Source: Puniceicoccales bacterium | GTDB lineage: Bacteria > Verrucomicrobiota > Verrucomicrobiia > Opitutales > UBA953 | Assembly: GCA_031273045.1 (NCBI GenBank) | Contig: JAISSQ010000185.1 | Coordinates: 1 to 52,738 of the forward strand | Direction: 5' to 3' | Length of the DNA: 52,738 nucleotides | The notes under the pieces: model-generated | Told to the model about the DNA's origin: nothing | Database searches by the model: none | The model's input: the letters and a program-made list of their open reading frames with translations, nothing else | In this document: positions 35,930 to 44,801 of the stretch, piece by piece | Layout of the letters: each line of letters starts with the position of its first letter | How positions within the stretch are numbered: position 1 is the first letter of the stretch | Made by a program: the position numbers and the translations under genes

Positions 35930-36646
35930 ATGAGCAAATTCTCACTCCCCGCGCTCATCCCCGCCCTCGCGCTGACCGCCCTGACTTTCCTGACCGCCGG
36001 CAACGCCGCCGCGCAGGACGCCGCCGGAAACGCCCGCCGGCTCGCCGCGCTCGAACAGGACTTCGCCGCGCTGCGAAACGATTTCCAAGCCATCCGCGAC
36101 GAGTTGCAGGACATCCGCGCGCGCCTCGCCAAAGCCGAGGCGTCCAACCGCGCCGGCACCGGTGCCACCACCGGCGTCAACGAACAATTGAACGCGCAGA
36201 GCGCGGCGAACGCGCGGGCGTTGAACGCGCTCGAACAGCGTCTCGACACGAAAATCCGCAACCTCGGCAACGAGGTGTCCCGCGCCATCGCCGAACAGGA
36301 CCGCAAGGTGAACGCCGCGCTGCGCGGGCGCGGAACGGCCGCCACCGGCGGCGGCGTCAACCTCGGCGGCACCGCCGGCGGCGGCGGGCGGCGTCAAGTC
36401 GCCGAACCACCGGCGGGCGGAACAGGCGCGGCACCGGCGGACATGCCCGAAACGGGCGTCCCCTACACGGTGAAACGCGGCGACACGCTGGCGAAAATCG
36501 CGCGCGCCAACCGCTCGAAGACCGAGTGGATTCTCGCCGCCAATCCCGGTCTGCGCCCGAACACGCTCCAAGTGGGCAAAAAGATTCTCGTCCCGCGCCG
36601 CGACACGCCGGCACCGGCGGCGGAACCGGCACCGGCGGCGGAATAG
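35930..36646 (+). CDS. Secreted coiled-coil LysM protein
   Basis: 238 residues. A signal peptide (2-28, ending AAAQ) is followed by a heptad-rich coiled coil (35-75 and 85-128, LAALEQDFAALRNDF, ALNALEQRL). A Gly/Pro linker leads to one LysM domain (178-222, PYTVKRGDTLAKIARANRSK, LQVGKKILVP) that binds peptidoglycan N-acetylglucosamine chains. The last 15 residues are PAPAAEPAPAAE, a micro-repeat tail. It could tether or space something in the periplasm. parB is 58 bp downstream on the same strand, probably an unrelated neighbour. Confidence 0.85.
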   Translation: MSKFSLPALIPALALTALTFLTAGNAAAQDAAGNARRLAALEQDFAALRNDFQAIRDELQDIRARLAKAEASNRAGTGATTGVNEQLNAQSAANARALNALEQRLDTKIRNLGNEVSRAIAEQDRKVNAALRGRGTAATGGGVNLGGTAGGGGRRQVAEPPAGGTGAAPADMPETGVPYTVKRGDTLAKIARANRSKTEWILAANPGLRPNTLQVGKKILVPRRDTPAPAAEPAPAAE

Positions 36647-36704
36647 TCGGACGCGCCGCGAAAATTCCACACAGCGAAAAACAGCCAGAACCGTCCCCTC
36701 CCTC

Positions 36705-37739
36705 ATGAGCACTCCCAAGAAAACGCACGGCCTCGGACGCGGGCTGACCCAACTCATCGCCGGCGGCGCCACCGGTGCGTCGGGCAAAAACGCGACGACC
36801 GCGAAGAACACCGGCGGCGGCGGCGGCGGCGGCGGCGGTTCAACCGGCGGCGGCGCGACGTCCGCTCCCGCCGCGAAACCCGTTCCCGCCGCCCACGCGA
36901 CACCGCCGGCGGCGGCGTTCCCGTTTCAGGAAATCCCCGTCTCAAAAATCGTCCCCGCCAAGCGTCAGGCGCGCCGCGAGTTCGACGAGCAGTCGCTCGC
37001 CGAACTCGCCGACTCCATTCAGGAGCAGGGACTGCTCCAACCGGTCGTCGTGCGCAAAACCGCCGAGGGATACGAACTCATCGCCGGCGAGCGCCGCTGG
37101 CGGGCGTTCCAAAAACTCGCCCTCAAAAACATCCCCGCGCGAATCGTCGAGGCGCGCGACGCCGACGCCGCCACGAAAGGTCTCATCGAAAATCTGCAGC
37201 GCGAAAATCTCAACCCCGTGGACGAGGCACTCGGCCTCGCCTCGCTCATGAAGGACTTCAACCTCACGCAGGAAACCGTCGCCGAGCGCGTCGGGAAGCC
37301 GCGCGCGAGCGTCGCCAACAGCGTCCGGCTACTCTCCCTCGACCGCGAAATCCTCGGCTACCTCACCAAGGGAATGCTCACCGCAGGACACGCGAAAGTG
37401 CTGCTCTCGCTCGACGCCGACTCCGACCGGCTCATCGCCGCGCGCCGAATCATCGAGAGCGGCGCAAGCGTGCGCGCAGCCGAAGCACTCGTGAAAAAAT
37501 TGCGCGCCGCCAAACCGCGCGACGCCGCCGGCAGTGCCGCCGGTGGTGCCGGAGTCACGGACACGCGCACCGCCGCCGAGGTCACCGCCGCCATCGGCGA
37601 CATCGAACGCCGGCTCACCTCGGAGTTGAAAACGAAAGTGAGCGTCAAGCACGGTGCCCGCCTCGGCAAAATCGTCATCGAGTATTACGGAAACGACGAC
37701 CTGCGCCGCATCCTCGAAAAACTCGGTGCCGCAGCATAA
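36705..37739 (+). CDS. parB: Chromosome-partitioning protein ParB
   Basis: 344 residues. An N-terminal GLGRGL (9-14), the motif that stimulates the ParA ATPase, is followed by a long Gly/Thr/Ser/Ala linker (18-70). The CTPase/ParB core has GERRWRAFQKL (127-137), KTAEGYELIAGERR, and the helix-turn-helix DFNLTQETVAERVGKPRASVANSVRLLSL. The C-terminal dimerisation part (VKHGARLGKIVIEYYGND) is complete. It would bind parS sites near oriC, load SMC and drive segregation with ParA. ParA is not seen in the window. A micro-repeat insert (AGSAAGGAGVTDTRT) lies before the C-terminal domain. Confidence 0.95.
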   Translation: MSTPKKTHGLGRGLTQLIAGGATGASGKNATTAKNTGGGGGGGGGSTGGGATSAPAAKPVPAAHATPPAAAFPFQEIPVSKIVPAKRQARREFDEQSLAELADSIQEQGLLQPVVVRKTAEGYELIAGERRWRAFQKLALKNIPARIVEARDADAATKGLIENLQRENLNPVDEALGLASLMKDFNLTQETVAERVGKPRASVANSVRLLSLDREILGYLTKGMLTAGHAKVLLSLDADSDRLIAARRIIESGASVRAAEALVKKLRAAKPRDAAGSAAGGAGVTDTRTAAEVTAAIGDIERRLTSELKTKVSVKHGARLGKIVIEYYGNDDLRRILEKLGAAA

Positions 37740-37761
37740 CCACCGGTGCCGGACACGCGCT

Positions 37762-38000
37762 CCCAGTTGCGGGTCGGAGACCCGCATTCCCAGCACCACC
37801 GGCACCGCGTTCCCAATCGCCACACGCCAAGCCGCTACACACATGGAGCGCCGCACACATGGAGCGCCACACACATGGAGCGCCGACTTTCAAGTCGGCT
37901 CGGCGGTGGTGCGGCGATAGCCGCCTTGCTTCTCTTTTTTGAAGTGGCGGCTGCGCCGCATAGAGGGGGACGAGCCGACTTGAAAGTCGGTGCTCCATGT
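37762..38000. repeat. Modular REP-like intergenic element, copy 3 (reverse)
   Basis: This copy has tag GCCACACGCCAAGCCG (37819-37834, inverted), three ACATGGAGCGCC units (37842-37878), then the arms CGCCGACTTTCAAGTCGGCT and AGCCGACTTGAAAGTCGG (37880-37990), with GGCGATAGCCGCC and GGCGGCTGCGCCGCA between. GCGGGTCGGAGACCCGC lies at 37770-37786, ahead of the tag. It fills the gap between parB and the Gfo/Idh/MocA gene. Confidence 0.85.
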
Positions 38001-38007
38001 GCGGTGC

Positions 38008-39363
38008 TCACGGTTTCGGGAATGTCCACGGGCGGCGGTATTCGGGGCGCAGCCAGACGTTGGCAGCGGGGTTGTCGAAGGTCTTGCGGACGTCGTCGTA
38101 GGCGAGGGCGCCGAGACCGGAGCGGACGGCGATGTTACCGAGGTGGGCGTATTTGGCGCACAGGGCACCGGCGGCGGGCGGGCAGGTGGTGTCGGGGTTG
38201 CGGGCGCGGACGGCGGCGGCGAAGTCGGCGGTGTGCGCGAGCAACGAGGGGGTGTTCGCCCAGCCGTCGCCGGTGGCGGAGGTGGCGATGGTTTTCTCGT
38301 CGTAGCCGCGCGCCTCCCAGCCGGAGCGGTTGGCGACGACGTAGCCCTTGGTGCCGCGCAGGCGCAGGCCGTAGATGCGTCCGTCGGTGTTGGCGTTGAG
38401 GGCGTCGTTGCCCCAAGTCATCACGAAGTCGTTTGCGAACTGGTAGGTGACGGCGAGGGTGTCGGGCGTCTCGTGGGCACCGGCGGGGGAGATGTATTTG
38501 CCGCCGGCGGCGAGGACGCGCAGCGGGAGCGTCCGAATGTCGAGCGCCCACAGGACGATGTCCATGAGGTGCACGCCCCAGTCGGTGACGAGGCCGCCGC
38601 CGTAGTCCCAGAACGCGCGCCACGAGCCGTGGAAGCGGTGCGGGTTGAAGGGGCGGGCGGGCGCGGGGCCGAGCCAGAGGTCGTAGTTGATGCCGGCGGG
38701 CGGGGCGGCGTCCGCCACCGGTGGCGGCAGGACGGTGTAGTTGTAGTTCGCCCAGACGTGCGCGCTGGTGATTTTGCCGAGGGTGCCGGAGCGGACGAAC
38801 TTCACCAACTCGCGCCAGTAGGCGCCGCCGCGCTGCTGCTGACCGACTTGGACGACGCGCCGGTGGCGGCGGGCGGCGGCGACCATGACGTCGCACTCGG
38901 CGATGCTGTTGGCGAAGGGTTTCTGCACGTAGATGTCCTTGCCCGCCTCGGCGGCGTCAACGAACTGCCGGCAGTGCCAGTGGTCGGGCGTGCCGATGAA
39001 GACGACGTCCACGTCCTTGCGTTCGAGCAGTCGCCGGTAGTCCTCGCACAGCAGCGCCGCCGGCCGTTCCTCGCGCCCGAACGCGCGCTGGCGCTCGCCG
39101 AGTTCGGCGGCGCGTTTTGCGAGCAGCGGGCGGTCCACGTCGCACAGCGCGGTGATGCGCGCGGCGGGGTCGCCTTTGAGCAGCGAAAGCGCGTCCCACC
39201 ACCCTTGGTTGTGCAGCCCGATGACGCCGATGTTGATGACGTTGCTCGCGGCGGGCTTGGCGCCGTTGCCGGCGGCGGTGGAGGCGCGTCCTCCGAGAAT
39301 CGCGCCGGCGGCGAGCGCGGCGGCCGAGCGGGAGAGGAAATTGCGGCGTGAAATGGACACCAT
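38008..39363 (-). CDS. Gfo/Idh/MocA-family oxidoreductase with Tat signal
   Basis: 451 residues from the ATG at 39363, giving a twin-arginine signal (SRRNFLSRSAAALAAG). The Rossmann part has INIGVIGLHNQGWWDAL, ALCDVDRPLLA, DVDVVFIGTPDHWHC and the catalytic-type EAGKDIYVQKP (Lys of the family's EKP motif). The C-terminal half continues with KITSAHVWANYNY, GGGLVTDWGVHLMDIVLWALD. It should use NAD(P) to oxidise or reduce a sugar or sugar-acid in the periplasm. Its neighbour is a GH3-like protein on the same strand, 141 bp upstream. Confidence 0.92.
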   Translation of the reverse strand: MVSISRRNFLSRSAAALAAGAILGGRASTAAGNGAKPAASNVINIGVIGLHNQGWWDALSLLKGDPAARITALCDVDRPLLAKRAAELGERQRAFGREERPAALLCEDYRRLLERKDVDVVFIGTPDHWHCRQFVDAAEAGKDIYVQKPFANSIAECDVMVAAARRHRRVVQVGQQQRGGAYWRELVKFVRSGTLGKITSAHVWANYNYTVLPPPVADAAPPAGINYDLWLGPAPARPFNPHRFHGSWRAFWDYGGGLVTDWGVHLMDIVLWALDIRTLPLRVLAAGGKYISPAGAHETPDTLAVTYQFANDFVMTWGNDALNANTDGRIYGLRLRGTKGYVVANRSGWEARGYDEKTIATSATGDGWANTPSLLAHTADFAAAVRARNPDTTCPPAAGALCAKYAHLGNIAVRSGLGALAYDDVRKTFDNPAANVWLRPEYRRPWTFPKP

Positions 39364-39441
39364 TCCGCCGCAGACAAAGCGGCGCGGCGGCGGTTCCGGC
39401 GGGGGCAATGCGGGGCTCCGCACCGGTGCCGGTCTTCTCCA

Positions 39442-39500
39442 GCCACTAACCACTAACCACTGGCCACTGACCACTGACCACCGACCACCGGCACTAACCA
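39442..39500. repeat. Short ACCACTG-type tandem repeat, second locus
   Basis: Runs of 7-base units (ACCACTA, ACCACTG, GCCACTG, ACCACTG, ACCACCG) sit between the Gfo/Idh/MocA start and the GH3-like stop. The unit is the same as at 17881-17922. Confidence 0.7.
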
Positions 39501-39504
39501 CCGC

Positions 39505-42021
39505 TCACTGGGCACTGAACACGGCGCCGCCGGTGCCGGCGGCGGCGGCGGATTTGAGGGTCACGATGCCGCGCAGGGCGATGTCCTCCGCGCTCGCGCC
39601 GACGAGGATTTCGTAGCGACCCGGATTGGCGACGCGCACGCGCATGAGCCGGTCCCACTCCGCCATCGCGGAGACGGGGAAGGCGACGCGCACGATGCGC
39701 TCGTCACCGGCGGCGACCTCGAATTTCTCGAAGCGCGCGAGACGCATTTGGGGACCGGCGACCATGCTGGTCGCGTTGTGGAAATAGACCTGCGCGACGT
39801 CGGTGCCGGCGCGCTTGGAGAGGTTGGCGACGGTGAAACGTAGGCGCACCTCGCCGTCGGCGGTGACTTCCGGCGTTTCGATTTCGAGAGCGGAGTAGCG
39901 GAAGCGGGCGTAACTCAACCCGAAGCCGAACGGCCAGAGCGGGGCGCACTCGTCGAAGACGTAGTCGCGTCCGGGAAAATCGGTGCTGCCGGCGCGCGCG
40001 TAGATTCCGCGCGCTCCGGGCGTGTGGTCGTAGGTCGTCGGCAGGGCACCGGCGCCGCGCGCAACGCTCACCGGCAGCCGTCCGCCCGGGTCGCACTCGC
40101 CGAACAGGACGTCGGCGAGCGCGCTGCCCTGCTCTTCTCCGGCGAAGTAGCAGGACAGGACGGCGTCGGCGCGCTCCTTGAGCCACGGCTCGGAATAAGG
40201 GCGACCGTGGACGAGGATGACGACGAGCGGCTTGCCGGTCTCGGCGAGGGCGCGCAGCAGGTCGCCCTGCGCGCCGGGCAGGACGGGATTGGCGGTGTCG
40301 TAGCCGATGCCGGCGGTCGGCGCCGCGCCGCCGCGCGTTCCGGCGGGAGCGGACGGCGGCGGCGCGCTTTCGTCGCCGAGGACGACGAGGACGACGTCGC
40401 CGCGTTTTGCGACGGCGATTGCGCTATCCATGTCGGGGCGCAGGGCGGCACCGGTGACGCCGCAGCCGCGCGCGTGGAGGAGGCGGACACGGTTTCCGAG
40501 CAGGTTCTTCAGCCCTTGGAGCAGGGAGACGCCGGGCGTGTCCTCGCGGCGGAAGGCGAGGTCGCCGAACTGGGGCGTGTCGGCATTGGGACCGATGACG
40601 GCGAGGGTCTTGATTCGGGCGGCGTCGAGCGGAAGCAGGTCGTCGGAATTTTTGAGCAGGATGACACCACCGGCGGCGGCGCGGCGGGCGAGGATTGCGG
40701 AGTCCTTGGCGCGGAGGCGCTTGGGGAGCGCGTCGGGTTCGAGGACGCGCCGGCGGTCGAAAAGTCCGGCGAGGAATTTGACGCGCAGGAGGCGGGCGAC
40801 GGCGCGGTTGACGTCCTGCTCCGGCGCACGCCCGTCGCGCACGGCGGCGGCGAGCGCGGCGAAGGCGGACGGGGACTCGTCCGGCTCGTAGGGCGGAGGA
40901 CCGGAGACGCCACCGGCGGCGGCGGCGCGGAGGCGGCGTTCCTGGGCGCGGCGCGCGGCGTCGGGGTGACCGGCGGCGTCCACGTCAACGCCGGCGGCGA
41001 GGGCTTGGGCGGCGGCGCCACGCATGTCGCCGGCAATTCCGAAGAGGGAGTGGTTGAGGGCGATGCCGCCGGTCTCGGCGAGGACGTATCCGGTAAAGCG
41101 CCACTCGGAGTGCAGGACGGTTCCCAGCAGCCAACCGTTGGCGTGGGCGGGGACGGAGTTGACGGGGCTGATGACGGGGACGACGCACTGGGCGCGGCCG
41201 CGGCGGACGGCGTCCTCGAAGGGCGGGAAGTGGAGCGCGCGCAGTGCCCGCGTGGAGAGCGACACCGGCGCGCCGTGCAGACCGCCGTCGGCGCAGCCCC
41301 AGCCGGTGAAGCCGAGGGCGGTCGCGAAGACCTTGTTCGGGGCGAGACCGGGGGCGTCGGCGTGGCGCGGGGTTCCGGTGTTGTCGTCCTCGCGCTCCCA
41401 AAATCCTTTTCCCGCACCGGCGGCGCCGGTGGCGAGGTCGCCCTGCAGTCCTTCGAGGAACGCCAGCCCCATTTCGGTGACGAGCGTCGGGCACTCGCCG
41501 AAACAGTGGCTGATGCCGCCGAAGCGCGGGTCGCGTCCGAGCGCGAACGAGGGCGCGAGCAGTTGTGTTGCGCCGGCGGCGGCGGCTTCGACGGCGATGC
41601 GGGCGGCGACTTCGCGGACGAGTTCGCGGTCCCACGTGGCGCCGAGGGCGAGGGGCGAAGGGAAGACGGTCAGCCCGCCGAGGCACGCGCCGGCGGCACC
41701 GGCGACGATGAACAGGGGCGGAATTCCGAGGCGTGATTTTTCGAGCAGGTAGGCGTTGAGGTCGCGCGCCTTGACCGCGTTCGTGAGCGCGTCGGCACCC
41801 TCCTCCATTCGGACGACGCCCGGCGGCGCGTCGCGGAAGCCGCGTTCGAGGGATTCGACGGAGACGGTGCCGTTGAAGACGCGCAGGTTGTCGAGGCGTC
41901 CCTGCCGGAGTTGCCCGCACTTTTCCTCGATGGTCATGCGGCCGAGCAGGTCGTTCACGCGCTCTTCGAGCGGAGTGTTCGGGTCCTGGTAGGGGAGAAG
42001 CGCGTCGCCGTTCATGCTCAT
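39505..42021 (-). CDS. Glycoside hydrolase family 3-like protein with degenerate active site
   Basis: 838 residues; ATG at 42021 (a second ATG is two codons later). The whole GH3 layout is present: TVFPSPLALGATWDRELV, GRDPRFGGISHCFGECPTLV, a (beta/alpha)6 C-terminal domain (KTLAVIGPNADTPQFGD), and a fibronectin-like end (ALWPFGFGLSYARFRYS). But conserved catalytic-pocket positions are altered: Lys-His of the xTxKH motif is Leu236-Gly237, the nucleophile Asp of the VxSDxG motif is Glu316 (YVLAETGG), the LDxxRDPRWGR Asp is Ala160 and its final Arg is Gly169. No signal peptide is obvious. Ordinary beta-glucosidase activity is doubtful; it may be a binding or regulatory relative. The Gfo/Idh/MocA gene is 141 bp downstream. 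Confidence 0.82.
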   Translation of the reverse strand: MSMNGDALLPYQDPNTPLEERVNDLLGRMTIEEKCGQLRQGRLDNLRVFNGTVSVESLERGFRDAPPGVVRMEEGADALTNAVKARDLNAYLLEKSRLGIPPLFIVAGAAGACLGGLTVFPSPLALGATWDRELVREVAARIAVEAAAAGATQLLAPSFALGRDPRFGGISHCFGECPTLVTEMGLAFLEGLQGDLATGAAGAGKGFWEREDDNTGTPRHADAPGLAPNKVFATALGFTGWGCADGGLHGAPVSLSTRALRALHFPPFEDAVRRGRAQCVVPVISPVNSVPAHANGWLLGTVLHSEWRFTGYVLAETGGIALNHSLFGIAGDMRGAAAQALAAGVDVDAAGHPDAARRAQERRLRAAAAGGVSGPPPYEPDESPSAFAALAAAVRDGRAPEQDVNRAVARLLRVKFLAGLFDRRRVLEPDALPKRLRAKDSAILARRAAAGGVILLKNSDDLLPLDAARIKTLAVIGPNADTPQFGDLAFRREDTPGVSLLQGLKNLLGNRVRLLHARGCGVTGAALRPDMDSAIAVAKRGDVVLVVLGDESAPPPSAPAGTRGGAAPTAGIGYDTANPVLPGAQGDLLRALAETGKPLVVILVHGRPYSEPWLKERADAVLSCYFAGEEQGSALADVLFGECDPGGRLPVSVARGAGALPTTYDHTPGARGIYARAGSTDFPGRDYVFDECAPLWPFGFGLSYARFRYSALEIETPEVTADGEVRLRFTVANLSKRAGTDVAQVYFHNATSMVAGPQMRLARFEKFEVAAGDERIVRVAFPVSAMAEWDRLMRVRVANPGRYEILVGASAEDIALRGIVTLKSAAAAGTGGAVFSAQ

Positions 42022-42131
42022 CTTTTAGGAGGAAAAATCGGTGGAGTGAACAACGCTCGCCACCGGCGGTTCCGGCGGAGCGCGGGAGCGGAGCGCAACC
42101 TTCCGGCGGCGGCGCTGTCTGCGTTGGCTCT

Positions 42132-43049
42132 ATGAAAATCCTTTCCTTTTTAACGCTCGCCGCCGCCGCCGTTGCCGCGCTGCCGGCGACGCCCGAAGCC
42201 GCCGCCGCCGAAAAGACGTTCAACGTGCTGGTCTATTCCAGAACCAACGGCTTCCGGCACCACGACGCCATCAACGCCGGCAAGCCCTTCTTCGAGAAGC
42301 AGGGCGAGGCGCTGGGCTTCGGCGTCAAAACCTCCGAGGACCCGAACGAGTTCTCCGCCGAAAACCTGAAGAAGTATCAGGCGGTCGTGCTGCTCAACAC
42401 CACCGGCAACTTCCTCGACGACAAGAGCGGCTCCGCCAACGAGGAGGCGCGCAAGAACGCCTTCGAGCAGTGGGTGAAGGACGGCGGCGCGGTCGTCGGG
42501 CTGCACTCCGCGACGGACGGCTACGCGAAGTGGCCGGTGTTCTGGAAAATCATCGGCGGCACCTTCAAGCACCACCCGCACCACCAGACCTGCGTGCTCG
42601 AAAAACTCGACGCCCGCCACCCCGCCGCCGCGCCCGTCAAGGGGGCGGTCCTGACCAATCCCGCCAACCCCGACCCGCGCGCCAAAATCGAACTCAAGGC
42701 CGAGTGGGTCGTCTGGGACGAATGGTATGTGTTCCGCAACCTGCAGCGCGACAGCCACGTGATTTTCCAAGTCAAGGCCGGCACCTGCAAGGGGCGCGGA
42801 CGCAACCCCGACGAACTCGTCTCCTACTACGAGGGCGGCGAGAAGTGCCCGACGCACCCGTTCGTGTGGAGCCGCGAGTTCGGCAAGGGCAAGGTGTTCT
42901 ACACTTCGCGCGGACACTACGGCAGCGCGTTCTCCGAGCCGGAATACGCCCAGCACGTCATCGCCGGTCTGTTCTCGGTCGTCGGCAAACCCATCCCGAA
43001 GGTTGACCCAGCGACGCTCGCGCCCTTCCCGCAAAAGAAGAAGCGGTAA
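42132..43049 (+). CDS. ThuA-like secreted protein
   Basis: 305 residues. A signal peptide (FLTLAAAAVAALPATPEAAA) precedes a ThuA/glutamine-amidotransferase-like fold: NVLVYSRTNGFRHHDAINAG, VVLLNTTGNF, WVKDGGAVVGLHSATDGYA, GGTFKHHPHHQTCVLEKLDARHP, KGKVFYTSRGHYG. Such ThuA-like proteins of Verrucomicrobia/Planctomycetes are common near sugar dehydrogenases (Gfo/Idh/MocA) and are thought to act in sugar use, but the reaction is unknown. It is divergent from the GH3-like gene (110 bp between starts). Confidence 0.88.
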   Translation: MKILSFLTLAAAAVAALPATPEAAAAEKTFNVLVYSRTNGFRHHDAINAGKPFFEKQGEALGFGVKTSEDPNEFSAENLKKYQAVVLLNTTGNFLDDKSGSANEEARKNAFEQWVKDGGAVVGLHSATDGYAKWPVFWKIIGGTFKHHPHHQTCVLEKLDARHPAAAPVKGAVLTNPANPDPRAKIELKAEWVVWDEWYVFRNLQRDSHVIFQVKAGTCKGRGRNPDELVSYYEGGEKCPTHPFVWSREFGKGKVFYTSRGHYGSAFSEPEYAQHVIAGLFSVVGKPIPKVDPATLAPFPQKKKR

Positions 43050-43162
43050 GCGCGCGCCGCGAACGCCACCGGTGACGCCCGTCCGCGCGGGCACCGCCAC
43101 CGGTGGTGACGTTCGCGCCGCCGCCCGCCGCGCAGCCCCGTCCCCAAGGAACCGCCGCCGCC

Positions 43163-44734
43163 ATGCCGGAGGAGTCCCCGAAGCAAAATTCCGCCAGCCC
43201 TCCCTCCCGTTTCCTGAACTTGGAGGGAGGGCTTTCCGCTTTCTTCGCGCGGGCGGACTGGTTCACGCCGCTCATCATCCTGATGCTGTCGGCGTGGAGC
43301 ATCGCCGCCATCTACTCGGCGAAGAGCAAGCACCAGCCGCTGTTCTGGGAGCAGGAGTTCGCGCCGCGCCAATTGCTCTTCGTGCTCATCGGCTGGGTCG
43401 CCTACTGGATGCTCTCGCTGCTCGACCCGCGCTTCATCGCCCGCGCCGCATGGGTGTTCTACGCCGCCGGCATCGCGCTGTTGCTGCCGACGGCGGCGTG
43501 CTCACTGGCGCATGCGCAGTTTTTCGGACCGCTCGTGCGCCCCGCCTCCGGCGCGTGGCGGTGGATTTACCTGCCCGGATTCAGCGTGCAGCCGGCGGAA
43601 CTCGCGAAGGTGGCGACGCTCGCGCTCGTCGCCCTCGTGGCGGCGCGGGGCGCGTCGCGCAGCCGCCTCGCGTTCTTGGAGCGCAAGGTGGTCGGGGTGC
43701 TCGACTGGGCGTGCGCGCGCCGCCCGTTGCGCGCCATCTCCGGTCCGCTCATCGAGTGGATTCCCACGCTCACGCGCGTCGCGTGGGTGGCGGCGATTCC
43801 GTTCGCGCTCATCCTCGTCCAGCCGGACCTGAGCACCGCGCTCACCTATGCGGCGATGACGTTCGCGGTGCTCTTCGTCGCCGGCGTGCCGTTGCGCTTT
43901 TTTTCGACCCTCGCGGCGGTGGCGGCGCTGCTCGGCGGCTGGGTCGTCGCGGACATCCTCCACTACGAGCACGCGCTCGACCGCTACGAGCGCGAGACCG
44001 CCGCCGCCGTCGCCGAGGACGCCGGGACGTCGCGCGCGGCGGACGCCGCCGAGGGCATCCGCAAATCGCACAGCGGCATCTTCCCGTTTCTGCGCAACTA
44101 CCAGCGCGAACGCATCGTCTCGTTGGTGAACCCGCTCAAGATTGACCGACACGGCGGCGGCAAGAGTTACCAGTCGCAGCAGGCGCGCATGGCGGTCGCG
44201 CGCGGCGGCTTCTCCGGTCAGGGCTACGAGAAAGGTTCGCTGGTGCGCGACGAGTGGGTGCCGCGCGGCGCGGCGCACAACGACTTCATCTTCTCGTGCA
44301 TCGCCGAGGAGAGCGGGTTCATCGGCGGCACGACCCTGATGGGGCTGTTCGGGCTGCTCTTCGGACTCGCGCTGCGCACCGCCGCCGGTGCCGGCGACAA
44401 GTTCGGGGCGTGCCTCGCCACCGGTGCCGCCACGTTTTTCGCGACGCACGTGATTATCAACGTCGGCATGAACATCGGGCTGCTGCCGGTGACCGGTCTG
44501 TCGCTGCCGTTCATGAGTTACGGCGGCTCGTTCATCCTCGGCTGCTTCCTGCTGTTCGGGATTTTGCAGAGCGTGCACCGCGCCGGACGCCTCGCCGCCG
44601 CCGCCGAGGACGCCGGCGCCGACCCGTCGCCCGGACCGGTGTCCGTCGCGCAAACCGCCCCCGCCGCCCGCCGCCGGCGGCGTCACGGTGGCACGGCGCC
44701 AGCCAATTTGCGCTTTTCCGCGCGCGCTAATTGA
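43163..44734 (+). CDS. rodA: Rod-shape SEDS glycosyltransferase RodA
   Basis: 523 residues from the ATG at 43163. RodA polymerises glycan strands for cell elongation together with PBP2. About ten transmembrane segments can be drawn. Landmarks are [44 protein letters not shown], the periplasmic loop [17 protein letters not shown], and [10 protein letters not shown] and [10 protein letters not shown] near the end. A long loop with the stretch [16 protein letters not shown] and the C-terminal Ala/Arg tail are extra. rng lies 67 bp downstream, as in many mre/rodA/rng clusters. PBP2 is ~5.4 kb away. Confidence 0.93.
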   Translation: MPEESPKQNSASPPSRFLNLEGGLSAFFARADWFTPLIILMLSAWSIAAIYSAKSKHQPLFWEQEFAPRQLLFVLIGWVAYWMLSLLDPRFIARAAWVFYAAGIALLLPTAACSLAHAQFFGPLVRPASGAWRWIYLPGFSVQPAELAKVATLALVALVAARGASRSRLAFLERKVVGVLDWACARRPLRAISGPLIEWIPTLTRVAWVAAIPFALILVQPDLSTALTYAAMTFAVLFVAGVPLRFFSTLAAVAALLGGWVVADILHYEHALDRYERETAAAVAEDAGTSRAADAAEGIRKSHSGIFPFLRNYQRERIVSLVNPLKIDRHGGGKSYQSQQARMAVARGGFSGQGYEKGSLVRDEWVPRGAAHNDFIFSCIAEESGFIGGTTLMGLFGLLFGLALRTAAGAGDKFGACLATGAATFFATHVIINVGMNIGLLPVTGLSLPFMSYGGSFILGCFLLFGILQSVHRAGRLAAAAEDAGADPSPGPVSVAQTAPAARRRRRHGGTAPANLRFSARAN

Positions 44735-44801
44735 ATACAACGCCGCGCTTCCAGAAACCACACGCACCGCGCCACTTTTTCCCAGCCCCGAATCCAGACC
44801 A

